NCBI GenBank assembly: GCA_963782555.1
Contig: CAWAKB010000003.1
Span: 558,001-622,000 of the forward strand
Source: Hyphomicrobium_A sp963782555
Lineage (GTDB): Bacteria; Pseudomonadota; Alphaproteobacteria; Rhizobiales; Hyphomicrobiaceae
Reading direction: 5' to 3'
DNA length: 64,000 bases
The notes beneath the pieces are model-generated. The model saw only the letters and a program-made list of their open reading frames with translations, ran no database searches and had not been told where the DNA came from. The position numbers and the translations under genes are program-made. Positions 35,001 through 43,352 of this stretch are shown piece by piece (position 1 is the first letter of the stretch; every line of letters starts with the position of its first letter).

Positions 35001-35432
35001 CGCATCAAGGCGAGGAGGGCTCTCATCCTCATCGATACGTGCGAGTCCGGCGCGCTGACCAACGGGTATGAGCGCTCGCGCACCGACGGCCCCGCCTCCG
35101 ACGCCGCCGTCGGGCGCCTGCACGAGGCGACGGGGCGCCCGGTGCTGACGGCGGCGGCTGCGGGCAAGCCGGCCTTCGAGGGCTATCACGGCCATGGCGT
35201 TTTCACGTGGGCTCTCATCGATGCGCTGCATCACGGCGATGCGAACGCGAATGGTGTGATCGAGCTGTCGGAGCTTGCGGCCTACGTTCAGGCAACGGTG
35301 CCCAAGATCAGCGCGGAGCTGAGCGGCACCGGGCGCGCTGCGATTGCCGCGCGCGGCTTCGGCGATGACCGACAGTCCGCGCATTTCGGCTCGATTGGCG
35401 GCGATTTCCCGGTTGCGGCGCGGTTGCAATAG
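32031..35432 (+). CDS. Secreted WD40-propeller caspase-like (C14) protein
   Basis: 1133 residues. A signal peptide (MAAAVLLGLSCLSAARA, about residues 19-35) points to export. At least ten WD40-type repeats (about 50-720, e.g. VKVWDTRTRQ, IRVWDVATGK, VKLWDVASGA, VIVWDLL) form one or two propellers. A linking beta region precedes the C-terminal caspase-like domain (about 853-1120): YILAIGINTYHDAG, His950 in FAAAHGYSNGGHFYLIP, Cys1004 in LILIDTCESGAL. The His-Cys dyad appears intact. The family includes orthocaspases with propeller sensors; target and trigger are unknown. An 11-bp direct repeat (GCCGAGTCTTGG twice) lies just upstream of the start; start codon choice is uncertain. Confidence 0.88.
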   Translation: MGWSQSTGMGDAALRACRMAAAVLLGLSCLSAARAEPQPKAEIVPTVPHAQIIRSLAFDKDGSHLASGDANGFVKVWDTRTRQLLRTFEKDLYGINAVAFSPSGKEVAAGGHDYWALKLFDAASGKVVKTFKGHQSEILCVAFSPDGRRLASGDRERGAKIWDVASGALLFDLKGHSDGVYAVAFTPDSRQLITASFDKSIRVWDVATGKQVRALTGNVIWQSLKDMSGLGRDREEDVFISLAVSPDGKWALSGSWGKVRNVKLWDIANGRLLRVLEGQPQSVVSVGFSSDGGRAFAAGEDGKTVVWDVATGKVVRTLEPHAAGVLLDSAAMAPSGNVLATGGGTGPELWDIDSGASIGGFGTGLLKGLDLAFTPDGSRLAVAADTGVAVWDTVGGRLLRNLGKHAREVSAVAISRDGARVLTGGRDNLVKLWDVASGALLQTFKGHANWVETVALSPDGRYAASGGSGEGIIRVWEVASGKELQTLRGHVAFITALAFSPDGLRLVSGSWDGSVIVWDLLKASKRFDFKSENRSRYDHKQNDMNQSRRAIDWVGFSNDGTRILAVTHDGAVSAWDARSGAELESRPPISTYLNPVILSNDGARIFWDGRLGAIMVSDAATGKEIGKLPGADKAGGVAMTTSSDDRRLAAIGSDRVVRIWDTQSGALLLSLFNGGSDAWVALTAPGFFNASSSKAGSVLSIVRALEATSIGQTWQSLYAPDLVREALAGDPDGDLKRAAEVVNLDKVVDSGPAPLVEITSRPAGGTSDVDVVSIGARVTDRGKGIGRIEWRVNGITSAVTKAPPGKREVEVEQTLALDAGDNVIEVVAYNARNLLASPPAETTIVYASTKSASKPNLYILAIGINTYHDAGWTPPGANAAEYFPPLSLAAGDAKSFAAELQKAGAGLYGAVRVKTALDGAATRAGLDRAVDEIAAKISPRDTFILFAAAHGYSNGGHFYLIPQDYQGGTDPVALAARAVGQARLQDWIGNRIKARRALILIDTCESGALTNGYERSRTDGPASDAAVGRLHEATGRPVLTAAAAGKPAFEGYHGHGVFTWALIDALHHGDANANGVIELSELAAYVQATVPKISAELSGTGRAAIAARGFGDDRQSAHFGSIGGDFPVAARLQ

Positions 35433-35618
35433 CCAGTGGGTGCATCGTCAGCTGAGCCGGCAAACATGCTTACGGTGAAGAGATGTGTGCATCGATGTCC
35501 AAGACGTCGGCCTGCGCATCTTCGACAGTCGTATCGTCAAGCGGGGCCCTACGCCCGTGCCTACCATTCGGTAGCCACTCCAATTGCCGCTCCTCGACCG
35601 CCATCAGGCCCTCGTCCG

Positions 35619-36614
35619 TCATCCAAAACGCAAGCGTATGCTGCGCGGACTGGAACCAAAGCGCTTCTTGAAGGCGCGGTTGAAACCTGAAAGATCGCTA
35701 AAGCCCCAACGCAGAGCAATGCCCTGAATGGGCTGGTTTTGGCAATTCGGCGACAGCAAGTCTGCGCGTACCTTGTCCAGGCGCTTTCCGCGAACGTAGG
35801 CGCTAAAGGTAGTGCCGGTCATCGCAAAGAGCTGGTGGATGTATCGCGACGAACAACCAAATTCACTCGCGGCGAGGCCGGGCGAAAGGTCCTTGGAGGA
35901 GATATTATTGTCCAGAAATGCCCGAACGCGTCTCAGCATCTCGTTGGTGCGTCCCTTTTCGCTTCGCTGATGCAGGGAATCGCCGAAGCAGCCCGCCGCA
36001 AGTGGCAGCAAGCAGGCAATGGCATCCAACAAGGCCCTCCACTCGACCTCGGTGAGCGTCATTGCATTCCTTTGCAGACACGTCAGGCAGGCTGCCAACG
36101 GTGCGATCAGCTCGTCGCGCGTGAGCAGGATATTCAAAAAATAGTCCTCGACGTTCGCGACCGTGGAGAAGCGGCTCTTAGGGACGAGAATTGCAATATC
36201 CTCGTACTGGTTGGAGGCCCTCTCGGTCAGCACGACGGGGCGCGATGTGTCGTACACGACGAGATCGCCCGGTCTTGCGAAGTTCGTGTGCCCGGCCTGC
36301 TCGACCATCAGTTCGCCAGACAAAACAAAATTGGCGTAGAATCCGTCGATTGGAGACTGTGCGACGTTGGATTTGCTCCTCGCGCAGATGATTGGAGTCA
36401 TCTGAGCGTGCCCGATCGAGCCATTGTCGAGGGCAAACCCTTCGAGGCGCCCTACGAAGGGTCGTTCGGATTTGCGCTCTGGCGACCAGGGCATGAACGT
36501 GCTGCAGATGCCCTCGCGAAAAATAGTGAAGGCTTCACGCGCGCTGCAGTATTCCGTGTCCCAAATGTTGGTCGCGGCGCGATTGCCTGCGCAAATGTCC
36601 GATTGATCGGGCAT
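35619..36614 (-). CDS. AraC-family transcriptional regulator
   Basis: 331 residues from ATG 36614 (GGGGGAGGG upstream); a longer open frame to 36872 has no family features. N-terminal part resembles the AraC_binding_2 domain (GFYANFVLSGELMVEQAG, then RPGDLVVYDTSRPVVL). The C-terminal domain has two HTH motifs: LAASEFGCSSRYIHQLF and IQGIALRWGFSDLSGFNRAFKKRFGSSPR. Divergent from the carboxylesterase 37002-38723 across a 387-bp region, so it is the obvious candidate regulator of that gene. Confidence 0.88.
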   Translation of the reverse strand: MPDQSDICAGNRAATNIWDTEYCSAREAFTIFREGICSTFMPWSPERKSERPFVGRLEGFALDNGSIGHAQMTPIICARSKSNVAQSPIDGFYANFVLSGELMVEQAGHTNFARPGDLVVYDTSRPVVLTERASNQYEDIAILVPKSRFSTVANVEDYFLNILLTRDELIAPLAACLTCLQRNAMTLTEVEWRALLDAIACLLPLAAGCFGDSLHQRSEKGRTNEMLRRVRAFLDNNISSKDLSPGLAASEFGCSSRYIHQLFAMTGTTFSAYVRGKRLDKVRADLLSPNCQNQPIQGIALRWGFSDLSGFNRAFKKRFGSSPRSIRLRFG

Positions 36615-37001
36615 GGCCCTCCCCCTGCGGCTCTTATCGAAGCGGCCACATTGTAACTGAGTATCGCACGGCAGTGCGGTCCTGTCCTGAGAAAATGCGC
36701 AAGTTGCACTTGTAAGCTTGGCGCAACGCGCAGTTTTCATCATCGAGAGAGTTAGGCGCGGCGACGTTGATTGCTCAACACAATTCGGCGTAGCCAGCTT
36801 GCTCGCCGCGCCGCAGATGCTCGCGCGCCTGTCCAAATGTGAAGTTGTTTGTTCCCTCCAAGGCGAGCGCAAAATTTCGAAATGCGAGATCTTGCCCGAT
36901 CAGCGGATCGGCGAGGGCGCACGCCCAATTGACGATCGCGCTCGCATTGCCTCCGCTGACAAGCAAAACCCAAAAACACAACAACATAAGGGAGGACAAC
37001 C
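36615..37001. promoter_or_regulatory. Divergent araC / carboxylesterase control region
   Basis: 387 bp between two divergent starts, the expected place for both promoters. Direct TGCGCAAGTTGCAC and GGCGCAACGCGCAG stretches (around 36698-36730) could be regulator half-sites, but no consensus can be assigned. Confidence 0.4.
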
Positions 37002-38723
37002 ATGAACGTGCCATCCCACAAGATCCTTACGTCAAGAGCACGTTTGAGGAACTTGCATCGAAGAGCGCTGTCTTGCTCGCTGCTTGCGGTGGGGCTCGTT
37101 GCCGCTTCAGCGCTGGCGCATGCGGGGTCCCAGCACCATGGGGACTCCTACGATCATGGCGGCAATGGCCACGGACCTGTGGTCAACACCGACAAAGGGT
37201 CGGTCCGCGGGTTCGTGAAGAACGGCGTATACACGTTTCTGGGCATTCCCTACGCCGCGCCGCCGGTAGGCAACTTGCGCTGGCGTCCGCCGCAGGCGGC
37301 CAAGCACTGGAACGGGGTGCTCGACGCCACCGAATACGCCAACACCTGTCCGCAGGTCACTGAGCTCGGCGCTTTCGCCGGCCCCGCGAGCGTTACCGAG
37401 GACTGCCTCTATCTCAATGTCTTCACGACGGGGGCCGGCAGCGGTCATCATCATGGCGGGAAGAAACCGGTCATCGTCTGGATTCACGGCGGCGGCAACG
37501 TCGACGGCGAGACCAACGACTACGACGGCAGCAAGCTCGCCACGGGTGGTCCGCTCGGCACCCCCACGGTGGTGGTCACGATCAACTATCGCCTGGGCCT
37601 GTTTGGCTTTCTATCGGAAGCGCATTTGAACGCGGAAGGCCATCCCTGGGGCAACTACGGCATCATGGATTCTCAGGCCGCGCTCCACTGGGTTCAGCGC
37701 AACATCGAGGCGTTTGGTGGCGACCCGAACAACGTCACGCTCGGTGGCCAGTCCGCCGGCGCTATCGACACCGCCGCGAACTTGATATCGCCGGCATCCG
37801 CGGGCCTTTTCCACCGGGCAATCACCCAAAGCAGCCCCATACCCAATGCCTATTTCGCACCTGCCGCGACGGCGTTGACCAACGGCAACAATTTCGCTGC
37901 TGCCGCCGGCTGCTCGGACTCTGCGTGTCTGCGCAACCTGTCGGCCGAGCGGATCCTGCAGCTGCAGGGAACGCCCAACGCGAACGGCCCGTACGTGACC
38001 GGCGCGATCGTGGATGGAACCATCGTCCCCATGCTACCGGAGACGGCCTGGACGACCGGGGCCTACCACCACATGCCGATTTTGGGCGGCACCACCAAGG
38101 ACGAGCTGACCTTCGGCTTGGCCATTGGCGAGTATTTCTCCGGCGCGGCTCTGACGCCGGATCAATATAACGCCAACAACAGCTCTGCCGTGCTGAGCAT
38201 GTATCCGCTCTCCAGCTACGGCGGCAACCCGACGTTGGCCCAGGATCGGGTCAACTCCGATGGGTTCAAATGCGCCGGGCTCCGCGTCCTCGAGCAGCAG
38301 GCGAGCACGAACACGGGCTACCCGATCTACGGCTACGACTTCGCCTACGACCATACGCCGTTCTACTTCCCGCAGATGCCGAACTCGTATGATCCAACGG
38401 GCTATTTCCAGGCGCTCGCCTACCACACGGCCGACATTCAGTTCGTCTTCCCCAAGTGGCATGGCGGAAATCTGGGGGTGAATCTGGACCAGCTCACCGG
38501 CCAACCGCGCGAGCTGCAGGGGGCCGAGATTGCTCTGTCCGACCAGATAACTGCAGCGTGGACCAAGTTTGCCAAGTACGGCAATCCGAACGGGTCGGGG
38601 AATTCACCGTGGCCGGAGTTCACATCGAGCTCGACCATGCTGAAGCAGGGCATCCCCAACGGGACTGAAACGGCAGCGGAATTCAAGACCAACTATAAGT
38701 GCGCCTTCTGGGGCACCCCGTAG
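37002..38723 (+). CDS. Type-B carboxylesterase/lipase, exported
   Basis: 573 residues, full length. Long basic N-region with hydrophobic core to about residue 40 (LLAVGLVAASALAHAG), then a His-rich stretch. Signatures: GIPYAAPPVGNLRWRPP, SEDCLYLN-like TEDCLYLNVF, oxyanion hole VIWIHGGG-like IVWIHGGGN, nucleophile GGQSAG, and the likely catalytic His in YHTADIQFVF. Hydrolyses esters outside the cytoplasm. Paralog of the gene at the left edge of the window. A ribosome site AAGGGAGGA precedes the ATG. A hairpin (38735-38765) ends the unit. Confidence 0.93.
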   Translation: MNVPSHKILTSRARLRNLHRRALSCSLLAVGLVAASALAHAGSQHHGDSYDHGGNGHGPVVNTDKGSVRGFVKNGVYTFLGIPYAAPPVGNLRWRPPQAAKHWNGVLDATEYANTCPQVTELGAFAGPASVTEDCLYLNVFTTGAGSGHHHGGKKPVIVWIHGGGNVDGETNDYDGSKLATGGPLGTPTVVVTINYRLGLFGFLSEAHLNAEGHPWGNYGIMDSQAALHWVQRNIEAFGGDPNNVTLGGQSAGAIDTAANLISPASAGLFHRAITQSSPIPNAYFAPAATALTNGNNFAAAAGCSDSACLRNLSAERILQLQGTPNANGPYVTGAIVDGTIVPMLPETAWTTGAYHHMPILGGTTKDELTFGLAIGEYFSGAALTPDQYNANNSSAVLSMYPLSSYGGNPTLAQDRVNSDGFKCAGLRVLEQQASTNTGYPIYGYDFAYDHTPFYFPQMPNSYDPTGYFQALAYHTADIQFVFPKWHGGNLGVNLDQLTGQPRELQGAEIALSDQITAAWTKFAKYGNPNGSGNSPWPEFTSSSTMLKQGIPNGTETAAEFKTNYKCAFWGTP

Positions 38724-38734
38724 ATCAAAGACCA

Positions 38735-38765
38735 GCGGCTGCGTTCTCAAGACGGGCGCAGCCGC
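38735..38765 (+). terminator. Hairpin after carboxylesterase
   Basis: 9-bp stem GCGGCTGCG / CGCAGCCGC with a 13-base loop, 11 bp after the stop codon. No U-tract. Confidence 0.5.
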
Positions 38766-38944
38766 CCCCGCTCTGTAGGGCCTCAAGCGTTTTTCCTTGG
38801 ATAACAGTGGCTGCCCTCCGACAGGGCGCGCGCCCAGAGAGGATGCGGCCTGTTCCAGGCGGAACAGCGCATCCGCCCGTCGCCCCGCATGATCGGCCTC
38901 AGAGATACCCAGTCTGAGACCCAGATCAATCGACGGAGCCCACA

Positions 38945-39376
38945 ATGATCCGGACACTTCTTGCCACTGCCGCTGCTCTCTTTGGCGCAGCGACGCTCTT
39001 TGCCTCGGCGGCAGAGGCTTGCGTCTCGTGCGAGTACACGCCCGAGGTCGTCAACACCCCTGTCTACGGCTATGCGCACGCCGCGACGCACTACCATAAG
39101 AAGCGCGTCTATACGGCGGTCAAGCGTGCGGTGCGCCGGGTCAGGGACATTGCCGACAGCGAGCCCGAGGCCAAGGCGGTCGAGACTGCCAAGACCGCGC
39201 CGGTCGCGTTGGACGTGAAGAGCGAGAACTCGACCATCTCGACGGCGTCCATCGACAGAAACGACGCCGTCGAGGCGGATGCAGCACCGGCCGATGAGCC
39301 CAAGGTCAGCAAAGCCGTCGGCTGCAAGAAGTTCTTCCCCACCGTCGGCATGACGCTGACGGTACCCTGCGAGTAA
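38945..39376 (+). CDS. Small exported protein, unknown
   Basis: 143 residues. Signal peptide (LLATAAALFGAATLFASAAEA), then CVSCEYTP, a His/Tyr-rich basic stretch (YAHAATHYHKKRVYTAVKRA), an acidic/Ala-rich low-complexity middle, and a C-terminal Cys pair (VGCKKFF, VPCE). No family recognised. Convergent with ppc, with a shared hairpin between them. Confidence 0.6.
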   Translation: MIRTLLATAAALFGAATLFASAAEACVSCEYTPEVVNTPVYGYAHAATHYHKKRVYTAVKRAVRRVRDIADSEPEAKAVETAKTAPVALDVKSENSTISTASIDRNDAVEADAAPADEPKVSKAVGCKKFFPTVGMTLTVPCE

Positions 39377-39388
39377 GCCGCCCTTCTC

Positions 39389-39412
39389 CCTCTCCCCGCT
39401 TGCGGGGAGAGG
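39389..39412. terminator. Bidirectional hairpin between convergent genes
   Basis: 11-bp stem CCTCTCCCCGC / GCGGGGAGAGG around a TT loop, 10 bp after the ppc stop on the minus strand; likely end of the serine-cycle operon and of the gene at 38945-39376. Confidence 0.5.
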
Positions 39413-39421
39413 CAAACGGGC

Positions 39422-42271
39422 TCAGCCGAAGGCGCCCCAGTGGTGGGTGATGCCGGTGCCGATCTCGCGCACGGTCTCGTAGGCCTCTTCCATCGGCTCC
39501 AGGATCTCCGTCTCGAGACGGCCGTAGTCGTCGATTGAGTGCGGCCGGTAGGTCGCCTCCTCCTGGAAGGCTGCGGCGTCCTCGGAGGCTCGCGCCTGAT
39601 GCGGGAAGGCCTGGCGCATGAAGCCGACCACCTCGGGGATCTCCAGCGCCAGTGCCTGGCGGAAGATCTGCGCATAGCTGACGTCGTTCACGGTGGTGAA
39701 GCGCGGGAGCTGAGCTGCCAGAATGAAGATGCGCATGATCAGCGTGAGGCGGATTGCCTGCAGCAGATCAAGCTCGAGGCGATGGTCGTCGGGGATCTTG
39801 CCGCCCTCGAGCCCGATGTCCTCCAGGATCGAATGCAGCTCGATGGCGTCGAGCCGCAGATGATGCACCAGACCGTTGATGGTGTCGGCGCGGTGGTCCT
39901 CCAGCAGGTGGGCGGCCAGCGTCTTGAAAGGCGCCTCGTGCTGCGGCTCGCGCCCCCAGGCCGCGCGCAAGGTCCAGAAGCCGGCATCGAAGGGCAGCGC
40001 GTTGGCGCCGACCGCGTTGAGGCTGGAGAGCTGCTTGGCTCTGGCGATCATCTCGATCAAAAGCCGCAAGCGCGGCGAGCGCTTGGCGAGCTCGACGAAG
40101 CGGTCGCGCTCTGAGCCCACCGCCGCGCCCAGCCCCGCCACCACGTTGGCGGTGTAGCCGAACTGCTGCAGGATGGCGTTGTTGGGGATGGCGCGCATGC
40201 GCGCCGGGTCGCCGCGCTCGCTCGAGTGCTCGCCCTGCCGCTTCACCGGCCGCGAGCCGACCTTGAACAGGAGATTGGTGCCGAAGGCGCCGAGCAGCGC
40301 CCGGTAGCCGGGGTGCGCGAACAGGTGCTGCTGGTAGGCGCGCAGGCGCAGCTGGAAATCGAGCGCGAGATTGACGTCGGTGTAGAACGGATCCTCGCCC
40401 TCGCCCGGGTCCTTGCCGCTGATGATGATGGTGGCGAGCGCGCGGGTGGCGAACTCCCGGTTGGCAAAGAAGAGATAGCCGTCGCCGCCCTGAAAGCTCG
40501 TCTCGTGCTTGACCGGCAGCCCGTGGCGGAAGAAGCGCCAGCGGGCCTCGCCGGAGAACACATAGCGCAACCGCCGGCGCATGGGGCCGGGGTAGGAGCC
40601 GCGTCCCATGCTCTCGCCGTGGGTGGAGAAGATCAGCGTCTCGACGCCGGGCAGGTTGGCGCGGTTGACCACCTCGGCGAGGCCGAAATGCAGCCGCTCG
40701 TGCGCGAGGCCTGCCGCGATCTGGCCGATGAAGCGGCCGGCGTCGGAGTATCCGGTCTGCACGCACAGCCGGCCGCGGCCGCGCACGTACTCGCGGTAGG
40801 CCTCCTCGGCGAGCAGACGCTCGACCAGCCGCGGCCCGGTCTCGAGTGCGGCGGGGGTCTCGAACAGAGGCGAGATGTCGACGACCTTTTCGATGCCGAA
40901 CAGCTTGGCGAAGTAGACCGCGATCAGGATGGTGGCCGCGCTCTCACACTCGGCAATGAGGTAGCGGATCGGCGTGTCGCGGTCGATGTGCTTGGCGATC
41001 TGGGCGGCGAGCGCAAATTGCCGAATGGCGGTGGCAGTCTCCAGGTCGAGCGTCTCGAAGTTGACGCTCTCTGGCTTGGCGGTGCGGATCATCTCAACGA
41101 TGCGCGCCAGCGCCTGACGCTCGGTCAGGTCGTGCGTCCAGGGCTCGTGCACGAAGGCGCGAAACGCATTGTTGATCTGCACGGCGTTGACGCGCAGGTG
41201 GATGTGCGAGGTGCCAAGACCGGTCGCCTGCAGAAGACCCGAGAGCGCGGCAACGGCGCACTTGGCATCGGTGCCCGGCGCGGCCTCGATCATGGCATCG
41301 AACAGCGTCGTCAGCTGATCGATGGAGAGGAGGCCGTGGCCTTCGGGGCTGGTGATGATGTTGGCCGCCTCGGCAAGCGTGAAGCCGTCGCGTCCGACCT
41401 GGTCGATCGCGGTGATCTGCTCGTCGACGGATGCGATGGCGAGGTCGAGCTTGCCGGTGATCTGCCGCGACAGGCGCTGCACGTCATGGCTATCGCCGAG
41501 CTTGCCCTTGAGGCTTAAGAAGCGGTCGCGGATGTCGTTCAGGGCCGCGTGCTTCTCCTTGAGGCGCACCAGGAACGAGAAGGTCCAGCGGATGTCGTTG
41601 CGCCCGTCGATGTCGTAGCCGACCCACGAGGCGACCGTCGCGAGGTGGGGCTTGAGCTTCAAGGCCTTGTCGCCGAAAGCCTTGGTCGCCACGCCGAAGA
41701 AGCGCTGAGCCAGGTCGATGTAAGCGTCGCGCAGGTTGCCGATCGCTGATTGCGCGCTTCCGTGCTCGTACTCGAGGGTGATGGGGCTGTCGGGCCGGTG
41801 CGGGGTTCCGATCGGCTGGTTCGCCTCCGAGCCTCCGGCCAGGGCGATCTCGGCCATTTTCCGCGACAGCGCCTCCGACAGCCCGAACGTCGGGTGGGCG
41901 GTCAGCACGATGCCGGTGCGGGCCCGTTCCCAACGGGCCTTGAAGGCATCGAAGTCGCTGCCTTCGGCGGTCTTCTCGATGTAGTCGCACAATTCCTTGG
42001 CGGTGGTGGCGGAGTCGACGAAGCCGACGTGCTCACGCAGGTGGCGGGCGCGGTAGACGCAGGCGCGGTCCATCATGCGCACGCTGAGCGCGCGCACGTC
42101 CTCGAAGCTGATGTCGCCCGCTTCGAGCCGCCGCGACAGCTCGAAGGCGAGGCTCACGATGGGGTTGAGCCCGGGCGTGTCGGGGATCTTGGTGCGCAGC
42201 GCGCGCAGCTCGTCGCGCAGCTTGGAGCCGTCGAGCTTGCCGCGCGCGGTCCGGGTCGCCTCTTCCAGCAT
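39422..42271 (-). CDS. ppc: Phosphoenolpyruvate carboxylase, serine-cycle type
   Basis: 949 residues. Active-site His in GIVLTAHPTFGLSEALSRK; later YLIAECESAATILIAVYFAK, LCVQTGYSDAGRFIGQIAAG and the Arg/Gly-rich loop HGESMGRGSYPGPMRRRLR, a diverged form of the FHGRGGxxGRGGxP loop in ordinary PEPC. This diverged form fits the methylotroph type as I recall it, probably with altered allosteric control. It carboxylates PEP to oxaloacetate in the cytoplasm. Last gene of the operon, 164 bp after mtkB. Confidence 0.92.
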   Translation of the reverse strand: MLEEATRTARGKLDGSKLRDELRALRTKIPDTPGLNPIVSLAFELSRRLEAGDISFEDVRALSVRMMDRACVYRARHLREHVGFVDSATTAKELCDYIEKTAEGSDFDAFKARWERARTGIVLTAHPTFGLSEALSRKMAEIALAGGSEANQPIGTPHRPDSPITLEYEHGSAQSAIGNLRDAYIDLAQRFFGVATKAFGDKALKLKPHLATVASWVGYDIDGRNDIRWTFSFLVRLKEKHAALNDIRDRFLSLKGKLGDSHDVQRLSRQITGKLDLAIASVDEQITAIDQVGRDGFTLAEAANIITSPEGHGLLSIDQLTTLFDAMIEAAPGTDAKCAVAALSGLLQATGLGTSHIHLRVNAVQINNAFRAFVHEPWTHDLTERQALARIVEMIRTAKPESVNFETLDLETATAIRQFALAAQIAKHIDRDTPIRYLIAECESAATILIAVYFAKLFGIEKVVDISPLFETPAALETGPRLVERLLAEEAYREYVRGRGRLCVQTGYSDAGRFIGQIAAGLAHERLHFGLAEVVNRANLPGVETLIFSTHGESMGRGSYPGPMRRRLRYVFSGEARWRFFRHGLPVKHETSFQGGDGYLFFANREFATRALATIIISGKDPGEGEDPFYTDVNLALDFQLRLRAYQQHLFAHPGYRALLGAFGTNLLFKVGSRPVKRQGEHSSERGDPARMRAIPNNAILQQFGYTANVVAGLGAAVGSERDRFVELAKRSPRLRLLIEMIARAKQLSSLNAVGANALPFDAGFWTLRAAWGREPQHEAPFKTLAAHLLEDHRADTINGLVHHLRLDAIELHSILEDIGLEGGKIPDDHRLELDLLQAIRLTLIMRIFILAAQLPRFTTVNDVSYAQIFRQALALEIPEVVGFMRQAFPHQARASEDAAAFQEEATYRPHSIDDYGRLETEILEPMEEAYETVREIGTGITHHWGAFG

Positions 42272-42435
42272 ACGTCAAATTCTCCACGCACCGATCAGGC
42301 CCGGGCCCGGCGCACCGCGGCGCCCGGCCGATGAGCAAGTTGCCGATCGCGAAGAGCTCGAAGGAGAGGCCAAAGGCGTGGGCCCGCCCTCAAGCGAGGG
42401 CAGGCCCAGACACTTATGAGCCGCTCAAGAGGTGC

Positions 42436-43335
42436 TCACGCGACCTTCTTCATCTGGGACAAGACCTCTGCGACGGTCGAGCCCATCTCGGACGGTGTCG
42501 GCGCAATCGTGACGCCGCAACCCTTAAGGATCTCCACTTTCTCCGGCGCTGACTCGCCGAAGGCGGAGATGATGGCACCGGCATGACCCATGCGCCGTCC
42601 CTTGGGCGCCGAGAGGCCGGCGATGTAGGCGATCACCGGCTTCTTCATGTGGTCGCGCGCGAACTCGCCACCCTCGGCTTCCTGCGGACCACCGATCTCG
42701 CCGATCATCAGCACGGCGTCCGTCTCCGGATCCTCTTCGAAGTACTCGAGCACGTCGCGGAAGGAGGAGCCGTTGATCGGATCGCCGCCGATGCCGACCG
42801 AGGTCGAGATGCCGATGCCGAGCGCCTTCAGCTGCGAGGCCGCCTCGTAGCCAAGCGTGCCGGAGCGGCCGATGACGCCGATGCGGCCGGGGATATAGAT
42901 GTGCCCCGGCATGATGCCGAGCATGGCCTTGCCGGGGCTGATCGTTCCGGCGCAGTTGGGCCCGGTCAGCACCATGCGGTTCTCTTTCCGGTAGCGGCGC
43001 ATGTAGCGCTTCACGCGGATCATGTCCTGAGCGGGAATGCCATCGGTGATGCACACGCAGTACTTGATGCCGCCGTCGGCCGCTTCCATGATCGCGTCGG
43101 CCGCAAAGGGCGGCGGCACGAACACGATTGAGGCCTGCGCGCCCGTCTCCTGCACGGCGCCCTTGACGGTGTTGAACACCGGGCGCCCGAGGTGGGTTGT
43201 CCCGCCTTTGCCGGGCGTGACGCCGCCAACGACGTTGGAGCCGTAGTCGATCATCTCCTGCGCGTGGAAGGTGCCGATGCGGCCGGTGAAGCCCTGGATC
43301 AGGATGGGCGTGTTCTCGTTGATGAAAATAGCCAT
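42436..43335 (-). CDS. mtkB: Malate-CoA ligase subunit alpha (malate thiokinase)
   Basis: 299 residues from ATG 43335. SucD-like fold: N-terminal MAIFINENTPILIQGFTG and TGRIGTFHAQ, the CoA-binding Rossmann part, and the phosphorylated-His loop GHAGAIISAFGESAPEK. The serine-cycle context (mtkA directly upstream, 17-bp gap; mcl; ppc) identifies malate rather than succinate as substrate: malate + CoA + ATP to malyl-CoA. Forms a heteromer with MtkA. Confidence 0.93.
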   Translation of the reverse strand: MAIFINENTPILIQGFTGRIGTFHAQEMIDYGSNVVGGVTPGKGGTTHLGRPVFNTVKGAVQETGAQASIVFVPPPFAADAIMEAADGGIKYCVCITDGIPAQDMIRVKRYMRRYRKENRMVLTGPNCAGTISPGKAMLGIMPGHIYIPGRIGVIGRSGTLGYEAASQLKALGIGISTSVGIGGDPINGSSFRDVLEYFEEDPETDAVLMIGEIGGPQEAEGGEFARDHMKKPVIAYIAGLSAPKGRRMGHAGAIISAFGESAPEKVEILKGCGVTIAPTPSEMGSTVAEVLSQMKKVA

Positions 43336-43352
43336 GTGAGCGTTCTCCCTAA

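Noticed and set aside
36775..37014. Short minus-strand frame with signal-peptide-like start upstream of the carboxylesterase
   Set aside because: It overlaps the esterase start codon and ribosome site and has no recognisable mature domain; kept as unlikely.
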